The notes beneath the pieces are model-generated. The model was given only the letters and a program-made list of their open reading frames with translations. It had not been told where the DNA came from and searched no databases. A program made the translations under genes and the position numbers. This document shows, in pieces, positions 39,907-47,461 of a stretch of DNA of 64,000 bases. This DNA comes from Syntrophobacterales bacterium (lineage in GTDB: Bacteria > Desulfobacterota > Desulfobaccia > Desulfobaccales > 0-14-0-80-60-11): positions 1 to 64,000 of the forward strand of contig JAILZL010000010.1 in assembly GCA_023512475.1 (NCBI GenBank), written 5' to 3'. Within the stretch, counting starts at the first letter, position 1. Each line of letters starts with the position of its first letter.

Positions 39907-41154
39907 TTACGCCGCCAGGCGCCCCTGTTCATAGAAGACCGGGGCGGTGGGCAGCCCCGCCAGGGCTTGGCGGCCGGCCCGCACCATGAGGCCCCCGATG
40001 ATGAGGTTGGTCATGATCACCGCGGGGTCGGGCTGATAGACGCAGGCCTCCCGGGTGCGCCGGGCTTCCTCCTGGGCCCGGCCGCTCACAATGGCCTCCA
40101 GCCCCAGGAGTTCCGCCGGTGTGGGGCCCCCCTCTGCTGGGTGATAGACCACCACCTGGCCGGCCTCCACCCCGGCGCCGCCGCTCACCAGGATCTTCCC
40201 CTGGGCGCGGCAGGCCTCGCTTAAGAGCACCCGGGTCTCGAAATTGTCCACGCAGTCGAACACCGCGGCATAGGGGGTGAGGTCGGTGGCCTCCGTAAAG
40301 GACTCCACCCGGCCCTCGGCCCGGGCCCCGTAGAGCTCCTGAAGCCGCTTCGCCAAAGTCAGGGCCTTTCTCTCCCCCACCGCCTCATAAAACAGGATCT
40401 GCCGGTTCAGGTTGGTGGTCTCGATGGTGTCCGGATCCATCACCACCAGGCGGTTCAGGCCCGACCACACCAGTCCCAGGGCCACCACATTCCCCAGGGC
40501 GCCGGCGCCGATGATGAGAAGAGGGCCCTCGGCCCCGGGAGCCGGGTGCCCTGCGGGCAGCGCCGCCAGTGGCGCCGGTGGCCTCCGGCTCATGAGCCGG
40601 TTTTTCACCTCCTCCAGGACCAGTCCTGCCAGGACGAGGGCCAGGGCCGCATCCTCCGGGGCGGGGCGGGGAAAGCTGAAGTCGGGCAGCACCGCGGCCA
40701 GCTCCTGAGTCTCCCGGCCGGGGAGACAGGTGAGAAAACGGCCCTCCAGAGCCCTTTCCGGGCCGGTCACCAGGGCCCGCACCAGCGGCATGCCGGTCCG
40801 GCGCCCCTCCTCCATCAGGATCTTGGTGGCCAGACCGTAGCGGCTTAAGTCCACCAGCACCTGGCAGCCGGCAAAGATCCGGGCCATGGCCGGGTGGGTG
40901 CACCAGCCCTCCAGATGGGCCAGGGAGAAATCCGGGTTGAGGCGGCGGGCGGCCTCCAGCAGGCGGGGTTCCAGCCCCGGGGCCAGCACCGTGAGGCGGT
41001 TCAGCCCCAGGGCGGCGGCCCCGGCCACCACCAGGGCGGTGAGGAGATCCGCCTCCCCCACCACCCCCACCCGGGCCTGGGACAGGAGCTCCTGACGCCA
41101 GCCGGGGATGCGCAGCTGCCGGTCCAGCCGTTCAGAGAGGCGGATATGGGTCAT
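39907..41154 (-). CDS. Tandem E1-like (ThiF/MoeB fold) activating enzyme
   Basis: The 415-residue protein looks like two ThiF halves. The C-terminal half (residues 205-400) is active-type: LIIGAGALGNVV with the ATP loop at 216-221, MDPDTIETTNLNRQ (239-252) with the Asp and Arg that hold ATP, DCVDNFETR (300-308), SGGAGVEAGQVVVYHP, and Cys371 in a position that could form the thioester. The N-terminal half (1-190) keeps the strand-helix pattern (VGVVGEADLLTALVVAG) but lacks the Gly-rich loop and the N-x-N-R motif. This pseudo-plus-active layout recalls eukaryotic E1 enzymes. It ends the operon at 39.9-45.3 kb. Confidence 0.88.
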   Translation of the reverse strand: MTHIRLSERLDRQLRIPGWRQELLSQARVGVVGEADLLTALVVAGAAALGLNRLTVLAPGLEPRLLEAARRLNPDFSLAHLEGWCTHPAMARIFAGCQVLVDLSRYGLATKILMEEGRRTGMPLVRALVTGPERALEGRFLTCLPGRETQELAAVLPDFSFPRPAPEDAALALVLAGLVLEEVKNRLMSRRPPAPLAALPAGHPAPGAEGPLLIIGAGALGNVVALGLVWSGLNRLVVMDPDTIETTNLNRQILFYEAVGERKALTLAKRLQELYGARAEGRVESFTEATDLTPYAAVFDCVDNFETRVLLSEACRAQGKILVSGGAGVEAGQVVVYHPAEGGPTPAELLGLEAIVSGRAQEEARRTREACVYQPDPAVIMTNLIIGGLMVRAGRQALAGLPTAPVFYEQGRLAA

Positions 41155-41160
41155 GGATGG

Positions 41161-41343
41161 TCAGGACTCCCAGGAGGCCGTGATCCCCCTCGAAAAGGCG
41201 GCCGCGGCGATGAAAAAGCCGGCCTGAGGAGTCAGTGGGGTGAGGGAGAGCTTTCCTGCAGGGGGAAAGTGAGGGGGGAAAGTGATCCCGGCGCCGGGAC
41301 GGTTCCACCCAGGGTGGAGGAGAATGCGCCGGCCCGGACCCAT
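41161..41343 (-). CDS. Possible small protein between JAMM and E1 genes
   Basis: A 60-codon ORF exactly fills the gap: its ATG lies eight bases after the JAMM stop, with GGGGGAGG directly before it, and its stop lies six bases before the E1 ATG. The product (MGPGRRILLHPGWNRPGAGI...) has a Pro-rich middle and a hydrophobic AGFFIAAAAF segment. Third-position GC is lower than in the neighbours, so the ORF may be chance. No family is recognised. Confidence 0.35.
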   Translation of the reverse strand: MGPGRRILLHPGWNRPGAGITFPPHFPPAGKLSLTPLTPQAGFFIAAAAFSRGITASWES

Positions 41344-41351
41344 CCTCCCCC

Positions 41352-42146
41352 TCACACCCGCTCCAGTTTCTCCAGGCGGTAGCGCAGCGGGGTGATCTTC
41401 TCCCGCACCTCTTCCAGAAGGGCCGCTTCCTCCAGATGCTCCCCCGGGGCGGAGTCGAGAATCTCCAGCTCCACCTCCCGGTGGCTCACCTCCCGGCGCC
41501 CGGTGAGAAGGCCCTGCCGGAGATAGTGGATCTCCTGCCGGTGCCAGCCGTCGTCCCCTACCACCAGGGCATAGCAGAAGCCCCCCAGCACCGTCTCCCA
41601 CAGCCGGACCCGGCTCACCGGGACATCGGTGACCAGGGTGACGCTCCCCCGGGAGAGATCGGCGGTTTTTTCCTCCTCCTCCGTCAGGAGGGCCACATCC
41701 TGGATGACCACCTCCCGTTTGGCCACCGGGCGCTTCACCAGGGTGGAGACGTAATCCAGCACCACCGCCTGGTTGGCCGCGTCGAGGACGGAGAAGGTCT
41801 GCAATTCCAGGCTGCCGTGAGAGTGCACCCAGCCGTTGATCACCAGGTGGCCGGGGAGGGCCTCCTGAAAGGCGGCGATGCGCTCGGCCCCCACCCGGGT
41901 GAACTCCGCAAAATTGTCATCATTGCGGGGCAGGCCGATGTCCACCACGATCTCCGGCTCCTCCCGGCGGCCCAGGGTGAAGCCGTACCACTCGAAGCTC
42001 TCCTGAAAGAGGCGCCGCACCGCCCGGTTGAAGGCGAAGGCCTTCTCCAGGGCCAGGCGGCGGATGCAGAGCTTAAGGGGCAGGCGGGCCAGCTCCACCT
42101 CCCGGGCCGGCGGCCGCCGCAGCTCCTGCAAGGATCTCAGCTTCAT
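41352..42146 (-). CDS. JAMM/MPN+ metalloprotease (deubiquitinase-like)
   Basis: The 264-residue protein carries a full JAMM motif: Glu52 in [11 protein letters not shown], then H108-S-H110-G with Ser119 and Asp122 ([16 protein letters not shown]), matching H-x-H-x8-S-x2-D. His108, His110 and Asp122 bind zinc and Glu52 activates water. Enzymes of this class remove ubiquitin-like proteins from targets or trim their C-termini. The C-terminal 100 residues are a helical/strand extension of unknown role. The ATG overlaps the stop of the ClpX-like gene (ATGA). Confidence 0.85.
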   Translation of the reverse strand: MKLRSLQELRRPPAREVELARLPLKLCIRRLALEKAFAFNRAVRRLFQESFEWYGFTLGRREEPEIVVDIGLPRNDDNFAEFTRVGAERIAAFQEALPGHLVINGWVHSHGSLELQTFSVLDAANQAVVLDYVSTLVKRPVAKREVVIQDVALLTEEEEKTADLSRGSVTLVTDVPVSRVRLWETVLGGFCYALVVGDDGWHRQEIHYLRQGLLTGRREVSHREVELEILDSAPGEHLEEAALLEEVREKITPLRYRLEKLERV

Positions 42147-43246
42147 GCCAGGCGCTCCCGCACAAAGGCTTCATCCACCACCAAGGGCCCGGTGTAGGTG
42201 CCGGGGAGGCGGAACATCTCCTCAAAGAGGATGCGGTGCAGCACGCTCACCAGCCCCCGGGCCCCGGCCCCTTCCTGCCGGGCCCGCTCCGCCACCAGGG
42301 TGAGGGCCTCATCCGTGAAGGAGAGGTCAATATCCCAGGCCTTGAGATCATTGATGTAGGCCAGCAGGGGGCTGTCCGCGCTCTGGGTGAGGATATTCTT
42401 CAGGTCCCCGGTGGTGAGCCCGTGGAACACCACCTTCACCGGGAAGCGGGCCACCAGCTGCCGCTCCATGCCGAATTCCACCAGATCATCCGCACTCACC
42501 AGCTCCCGCCATTCCCCGGAGATTTTCTGCCTGGCCAGCCTCTTTTTGACGATGCTCCCCAGGGTCTCAAAGACCCCGCCGGCAATAAAGAGGACATGCT
42601 TGGTGGAGAGGCTGAGGCGCTCTTTCCCCATCTCGATGGTGTTGGTCACCCCTTCCACCAACCGGAGGAGCCCCTTCTGCACCCCTTTGCCGGAGACATC
42701 CCGGGTGGTGGTGACCTCCGCGGCGATCTTGTCCAGCTCGTCCAGATAGACGATGCCCATCTGGGCCACCAGGGGGTCCCCTCCGGCGGCGATGAGGAGG
42801 TCCACCAGGATGTCCTGGGTGTTCTGCCCCACATAGCCGGTTTCACTGAATTTGGTGAGGTCCTCCACCACGAAGGGCACCCCCACCAGTTGGGAGACGA
42901 TCTCCCCGGAATAGGTCTTGCCCACCCCGGTGGGGCCGATGATGAGGATGTTGGCCTTGGGGGTGCGGGTCTGCTTCAGGGCGGTTTCCCAGTCCAGCAC
43001 CCCTGCGGCCCGGGCCTCCTTGAGGGCCGCCGCCAGGCGCCGGTAATGGAAGGCGATGGCGGTGGCCAGGACCTTCTTGCCCTGCTCCTGGCCGATGACA
43101 TGCCGGTCCATCCGGGCCTTGAGGCTGGCCGGGGTGTGGTTGAATTCCAGAATATGCGCCAAGGCGGCTTCGGTCTGTCGGTCCCGGAAATCCGCCAGCT
43201 TGGCTTCCAGGCGCCGCCGCCGGGCGTCGCCGAGATGATCGATCAT
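42143..43246 (-). CDS. ClpX-like AAA+ unfoldase without zinc domain or ClpP loop
   Basis: The 367-residue protein aligns with the ClpX core: Walker A GPTGVGKT (104-111), the pore loop TGYVGQ (136-141), Walker [10 protein letters not shown] (166-174), [29 protein letters not shown] and sensor-2 GAGARGL (326-332). It lacks the four-Cys zinc domain at the N-terminus, which is replaced by a charged helical region. Between [11 protein letters not shown] and SADDLVEFG the loop carrying the IGF tripeptide that docks on ClpP is missing. It is therefore likely a ClpP-independent unfoldase. It overlaps both neighbours by ATGA. Confidence 0.9.
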   Translation of the reverse strand: MIDHLGDARRRRLEAKLADFRDRQTEAALAHILEFNHTPASLKARMDRHVIGQEQGKKVLATAIAFHYRRLAAALKEARAAGVLDWETALKQTRTPKANILIIGPTGVGKTYSGEIVSQLVGVPFVVEDLTKFSETGYVGQNTQDILVDLLIAAGGDPLVAQMGIVYLDELDKIAAEVTTTRDVSGKGVQKGLLRLVEGVTNTIEMGKERLSLSTKHVLFIAGGVFETLGSIVKKRLARQKISGEWRELVSADDLVEFGMERQLVARFPVKVVFHGLTTGDLKNILTQSADSPLLAYINDLKAWDIDLSFTDEALTLVAERARQEGAGARGLVSVLHRILFEEMFRLPGTYTGPLVVDEAFVRERLA

Positions 43247-43734
43247 GGGTTCTGCTCCTGACTTTCCTGGGCCTGGGCCACATATGCCTCGAGGCGCACC
43301 CTCAGGCGCTGCCTCTCTTCGTCCTCCCCGCCCTCCGTCCGGAGGATCTCCCGGGCCAGCAGGGTGGCGAAATGCACCCGGCCCAGCACCTCCCCGGGGA
43401 GATCCGGCCGCCGCGCATACAACGGCTGGGAGAGACGGAGCTCCTCCACCTCCCGGGCCCAGGCCAGATAGGGGTTGTCCCACCGGGCGAGGATGGTCTC
43501 CGTCAGTTCAAAAGCCTGCCGGGGCAGCAGGGGGAAAAGGGGCGGCCGCCACCGGGGTTTGGCCCGGGGCAGCCCCCGGGGGAGCAACCGCTCCACCCTG
43601 AGCTCCTCCGGGTCCAGGGGCGTCAGCAGCCCCTCCCCGGCCCGGGGTTCCTGAAGCAGTCCCGCCACCACCGCAAAGGCGCTGGCGCACCAGGGGGCGG
43701 GGTCCCGCCGGGGCGGACGCAGCCGCGTCTTCAT
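43243..43734 (-). CDS. Unknown helical protein of the Ubl operon
   Basis: The 163-residue protein has a basic N-terminus ([15 protein letters not shown]), a Pro/Arg-rich middle ([19 protein letters not shown], near 55-73) and a long helical C-terminal half ending in [15 protein letters not shown]. No catalytic motif is visible. It starts one base after the E2-like gene and overlaps the unfoldase gene by four, so it is part of the same machine. It could be an adaptor that links tagged proteins to the unfoldase (inference). Confidence 0.7.
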   Translation of the reverse strand: MKTRLRPPRRDPAPWCASAFAVVAGLLQEPRAGEGLLTPLDPEELRVERLLPRGLPRAKPRWRPPLFPLLPRQAFELTETILARWDNPYLAWAREVEELRLSQPLYARRPDLPGEVLGRVHFATLLAREILRTEGGEDEERQRLRVRLEAYVAQAQESQEQNP

Positions 43735-43735
43735 C

Positions 43736-44956
43736 TCAGAGATAGCGATTCTTCACCTCCACCCGGCCGGAGAGGACCCGGGGATCCTCCGGCGACAGGC
43801 GGTAATCTTCAAAACTCACCAACTGCTCCCCGCGGTGGCGGTCCAGGCTGTGGTAGCCGTTGCGCCGCCGGGGGTTGTACCCGTAGTAGAGGGCGTTCAG
43901 GCCCGCTTCCAGGGCGGCGATGATCTCCCGGGGCCCCGCGGTCAGCGGCACCTGATACTCCTGGGGCAGACAGATCTCCTGCCGGGGGGCATGGCGCCGC
44001 AGGAAGGGGTGCTTGTAGGTCTCCCACACCACCGGCCGGAGGCGCTCCCGGGTGGAGACCGCCACCCGGCAGTCCGGGAAGAGATACAGGCGGCCATAAT
44101 AGTCCTGAAGGAGATACTCCCCGGTGCGCCGATAGACCCAGTAATCCCCGGCACTGCGGCCATCCGGGAAAAATCCGAAGCCGTCGATCTCCATCCCCCC
44201 CTGATCGCGCAGATAACGCAACAGGGCCCTGCGCAGCCAGGGTTTTTCCCCCTGTTGTCGGTTAAGGGCGAGGCGGCGGGCCACCCGCTGGCGCTCCCTG
44301 CTGATGATGAGGGCCCGCAGGGCCTTCTCCAGCCACCGGTCCAGATCCGCCCCGAATACCCGGCCGGCAGGAGGAGGCGGGAGAGAGGCGGCCTGGGCCT
44401 CCAGGATCGCCAGGCGGCCCTCCAGCTCCTCCGGGGCTGCTTCCTGCCGGGCCCGCTCATAATAAGGGGGGGGGATCTGGAGGCGCCGCACAAGAAAGTC
44501 GAGGACCGCGTCCGGGCCCGGGCGGGTCCGGCCGGGGGTGGGTCCCAGGCGGACGAAATGCGGCAGCACCTCAAAGACCAGGGTGGCCAGCCATCCCTCC
44601 AAAACGGGGTCGTCCGCCACCGGCAGCCCCAGCTCCCGGCAGACCGCCTCCCGGGCCTGCTGATACTCCCGGGGCCATAAACGGTCATAGGAGGTGACCA
44701 GGGAAATCAGACGCAGGGCAGGAACATACTCCCCGGCCTCGGAGGTCTGGAGGGAAAAGGGAAGCGTCGCTGACTCAGGAGAGGCGGACAGGCACCGGAG
44801 ATCCCGGGCCACCTGGGGATCCAGAAGCAGGGGCAGGCAGAGAAAGCCGTCCGGCGTCACCAGCTGGGGGCCCGGGTCCCACAGGGTCGGAAGGGACGGG
44901 ACGGCGGTCCTGATGCTACCCTCCCTCCTGCGGCCGGATGGCCCGGATGGCCACAT
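43736..44956 (-). CDS. Protein with a C-terminal E2-like region
   Basis: The product is up to 406 residues. The N-terminal 250 are helical and of unknown fold. Residues 285-362 resemble a ubiquitin-conjugating enzyme: strands YYGRLYLFPDCRVAVSTR, then TYKHPF (His316-Pro317), EICLPQ with candidate catalytic Cys329, and a following helix REIIAALEAGLNALYYGYNP, as in the H-P-N...I-C-L...helix-P of E2 enzymes. The call rests on this pattern and on the operon. The start is uncertain: ATG at 44956 lies inside the Ubl gene, while GGAGGGAGGG points to translation starting near 44914 (ATC) at the Ubl stop. Confidence 0.6.
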   Translation of the reverse strand: MWPSGPSGRRREGSIRTAVPSLPTLWDPGPQLVTPDGFLCLPLLLDPQVARDLRCLSASPESATLPFSLQTSEAGEYVPALRLISLVTSYDRLWPREYQQAREAVCRELGLPVADDPVLEGWLATLVFEVLPHFVRLGPTPGRTRPGPDAVLDFLVRRLQIPPPYYERARQEAAPEELEGRLAILEAQAASLPPPPAGRVFGADLDRWLEKALRALIISRERQRVARRLALNRQQGEKPWLRRALLRYLRDQGGMEIDGFGFFPDGRSAGDYWVYRRTGEYLLQDYYGRLYLFPDCRVAVSTRERLRPVVWETYKHPFLRRHAPRQEICLPQEYQVPLTAGPREIIAALEAGLNALYYGYNPRRRNGYHSLDRHRGEQLVSFEDYRLSPEDPRVLSGRVEVKNRYL

Positions 44957-45281
44957 AGAAATAGCGCTCGCCGGCCTCGGTCTCCTCCAGAGTGGCGCAC
45001 GCCAAAGGAGAGCCCGGCAGCTCCCGGCCCCGGCACAAGAGCTTGCCGCCCTTCAGCTGGCGCCGGATGTCCTCCAACACCAGCTGCTCCTCGATACTCA
45101 GGTCCTGGCGTTCCAGGGCCTGCCGGCAGAGCTCCGCCAGGTCGGCATGCTCATAGTCCCCGGCCTCGAAGATGGCCACCAGCCCCTCCGCCGCCTGGCC
45201 GGGAAGGATCTCCAGCACCAGAGGCAGCCGCTCGGGAAGCGGCGCCTGGACCCTTTCTTCCTTAAGTTCCGGTGTGCTCAT
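44916..45281 (-). CDS. Candidate ubiquitin-like protein ending in Gly-Gly
   Basis: The 121-residue protein ends RAIRPQEGG with a diglycine directly before the stop. The C-terminal half can be matched to ubiquitin: GGKLLCRGRELPG against the LIFAGKQLEDG turn, ATLEET against the TL helix turn, and ERYFYVAIRAIRP against the last strand and tail. The N-terminal half has two short strands (PLVLEIL, LVAIFE) and helices, so it is larger than ubiquitin. Being first in an operon with E1, E2-like and JAMM genes makes it the likely tag. A strong promoter lies 80 bases upstream. Confidence 0.65.
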   Translation of the reverse strand: MSTPELKEERVQAPLPERLPLVLEILPGQAAEGLVAIFEAGDYEHADLAELCRQALERQDLSIEEQLVLEDIRRQLKGGKLLCRGRELPGSPLACATLEETEAGERYFYVAIRAIRPQEGG

Positions 45282-45360
45282 GCCGACCTCCGGGGCGCCG
45301 GGTCCGGGGGCCTGTTTTTCTCCGGGCTTCCGGCCCGCCCGCCGCTTTTACACCTAATTT

Positions 45361-45389
45361 AGTTTAAATTACAGCGGGTAAGCTGTCAA
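45361..45389 (-). promoter_or_regulatory. Sigma-70-type promoter of the Ubl operon
   Basis: A perfect TTGACA (45384-45389), a 17-base spacer and TAAACT (45361-45366) lie in an AT-rich patch in front of the Ubl gene. The leader would be about 70 bases. Confidence 0.7.
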
Positions 45390-45412
45390 GGCACCCCCAG
45401 GGGCGGCACGTT

Positions 45413-47026
45413 TCAGGAGGCGGACCCCAGAAAGGTCAAGACCCGGGCGGCGGCGGCACTCCCCTGGGAGACGCTGGCGGTGATGTCCCGGGGTCCCAGG
45501 CAGGTGCCGGCAAAAAAGACCCCCGGGGTGCGGGCATCCACCGGAGCCAGCACCGGGTCCGCCGCCTGGTAAAAGCCGCAGGGATCCCGGGGTCCGGTCA
45601 GTTCCTCCAGCGCCGGCACCGGGGGGGGCGGAGCCAGGCCCACCGCCAGGACGGCCAGATCCACCCGCAGGCGCCGGGGCCCGCCCCCGACCAGGGGCGC
45701 GGTCACGACGGTCACCCCCCCGGCCCCGTCCGGCTCGATGGCCCCCGGCAGGCCCTGCTCCAGACGGATGCCCGCCTCCGTCGCCCGGCGCAGCAGATCT
45801 TCCGCCCCTTTGCTCACCAGACGCAGGTCATTGAAAAAGACGGTGATCTCTAGCCCGGGGTCGTGCTCTTGGGCGATGAGGGCCTGCTTCAGGGAGGCGG
45901 CACAGCAGATGCTGGAGCAATAGGGGAGAAAACGCCGGTCCCGGGAGCCGGCACACTGGATGAAGGCCAGACTCCGCAGGGGCCGGCCGTCGGGGCCCAC
46001 CAACGCCCCCCCGGTGGGTCCGGTGGCGCACACCAGCCGCTCGAATTCCAGACCGGTGAGCACCCGCCGGTCGTGACCGTAATGATATTCCCCCTTGAGG
46101 CGGGGGCTGTAGGGCACCGCCCCGGTGGCCACCACGATGGCCCCCACGTGCAGGCGCCGGGTCCGGGGCCGGGCGGCCAGGTCAATGGCCTGACGCTCGC
46201 AGGTCCTCTCGCACAGGCGGCAGTCAATACAGTATTCCCGTTCCAGCGTGGCCCGGAGAGGTACCGCCTGGGCAAAGACGATGCGGATGCACTTGCGGGA
46301 GGAGAGCCCCAGATTCCAGCGGCTGGGCAGGATGACGGGACAGACCGAGCTGCAGGCGCCGCACCCCACACAGCGGCTCATATCCACAAAGCGGGGCTTT
46401 TCCGTGATCTCCACCCGGAAATCCCCGGCCCGGCCGGTGATCCGCTCCAGCTCCGCCCAGGTGAGGAGCTCGATCAGGGGGTGGGAAGCGGCCTCCACCA
46501 GCCGGGGCCCCAGGATGCAGATGGCACAGTCCAGGGTGGGGAAGGTCTTGTCCAGCCGGGCCATGGTGCCGCCGATGGACAGGGCGGTATCGAAGAGGTG
46601 GACCTTAAGCCCGCCCTCCGCCAGGTCCAGGGCGGCCTGCACCCCGGCGATGCCCCCGCCGATGACCAGGACCTCCCGGGAGCGGGGTAGGACCTTGGGG
46701 GCCGGAGCGGGGGCCCGGGCCAGCGCCGCGGCCACCCGGGCGGCGGCTTCCTCCAGGTCTGCGGCGGTGAGGAGATCCACCACCGGGGGGACCGCTGCCG
46801 CCCGGGGGTCCCACAAGGCGCCCAGCCGTGTGGGTCCGCAGGCGGCAATGAGCACTTCCCCGGCCGCCGCCAGGGCGTCCAGCTCTTCCAGCCCCCCGGG
46901 CGTGCATAGGGCCGGGGCGAGGTACACGGGGACGCCCAGGTTTTCCAGGCGTCTTGCCAGGGCGGTCACCTCCGCCGGCAGGTCCGGGCAGGGGCAGAGA
47001 ATCACCCGGGAAATCTTCGTCTCCAT
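45413..47026 (-). CDS. HdrA-like flavoprotein with Fe-S centres
   Basis: The 537-residue protein has an FAD motif VIGGGIAGVQAALDLAE (near residues 120-136), then FPTLDCAICILGP with the HdrA Cys pair, a ferredoxin-like RCVGCGACSSVCP (near 216-228) and a second cluster CIDCRLCERTCERQAI (near 265-280). AFIQCAGSRD and CCAASLKQALIA are further HdrA signatures. HdrA proteins split electrons in flavin-based bifurcation or feed heterodisulfide reductase-like complexes. Its usual partners HdrB, HdrC or MvhD are not present, so it is an orphan copy. Confidence 0.9.
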   Translation of the reverse strand: METKISRVILCPCPDLPAEVTALARRLENLGVPVYLAPALCTPGGLEELDALAAAGEVLIAACGPTRLGALWDPRAAAVPPVVDLLTAADLEEAAARVAAALARAPAPAPKVLPRSREVLVIGGGIAGVQAALDLAEGGLKVHLFDTALSIGGTMARLDKTFPTLDCAICILGPRLVEAASHPLIELLTWAELERITGRAGDFRVEITEKPRFVDMSRCVGCGACSSVCPVILPSRWNLGLSSRKCIRIVFAQAVPLRATLEREYCIDCRLCERTCERQAIDLAARPRTRRLHVGAIVVATGAVPYSPRLKGEYHYGHDRRVLTGLEFERLVCATGPTGGALVGPDGRPLRSLAFIQCAGSRDRRFLPYCSSICCAASLKQALIAQEHDPGLEITVFFNDLRLVSKGAEDLLRRATEAGIRLEQGLPGAIEPDGAGGVTVVTAPLVGGGPRRLRVDLAVLAVGLAPPPPVPALEELTGPRDPCGFYQAADPVLAPVDARTPGVFFAGTCLGPRDITASVSQGSAAAARVLTFLGSAS

Positions 47027-47461
47027 GGCCCAAAGCCACCCAAAGGGTTGGAAAACATGTCCGGGGACGACGCCGGACCTATCCCCTGCCCTTCCCCTTC
47101 AGCCTCCATGCCAGCTAAGGGAGAAAGGGGCAGGTTTTGGACCGCGGCGGAAAGGGCTGGGAGCGGCCTTCTGCCCTCGGGGGAGGGGGCCAAGGGTCTC
47201 GGACCCCTGCCCCCCTCCCCACCCCCATAAATGAAATGGGGCTTCGCCAAACCGCCAAAATCGGCCGGCCTCATCCCGCCAGACCTCAGGGATGTTTCTC
47301 ACCGGCCTGCTTTAGCAGGGCTGCCGGCAATCTGTTCCCCCCTTCCCTGCCCTCCCCGGCCGGTCAGGGGTCAAGGAAAACTGAGTGACACGGCCCGGGC
47401 GGCCCTTACCCCTTTTTGAGTCGCCCTTGCCACCCCGACGTCTTGGCCGTCCGGCTGCCCC
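47027..47461. other. Intergenic region with degenerate repeat copy G
   Basis: No gene is seen in this 435-base gap. A degenerate repeat copy lies at 47164-47308; the rest is unremarkable. Confidence 0.5.
47164..47308 (+). repeat. Dispersed inverted-repeat element, copy G (degenerate)
   Basis: The inner part, with CCCATAAATGAAATGGGG and GGCTTCGCCAAACC, is well kept, but both termini have drifted (right end TTTCTCACCGGCCT). Confidence 0.6.

Noticed and set aside
42143-43246. Calling the AAA+ protein a normal ClpX
   Set aside because: The zinc domain and the IGF loop are absent, there is no clpP next to it, and it lies within the Ubl operon.
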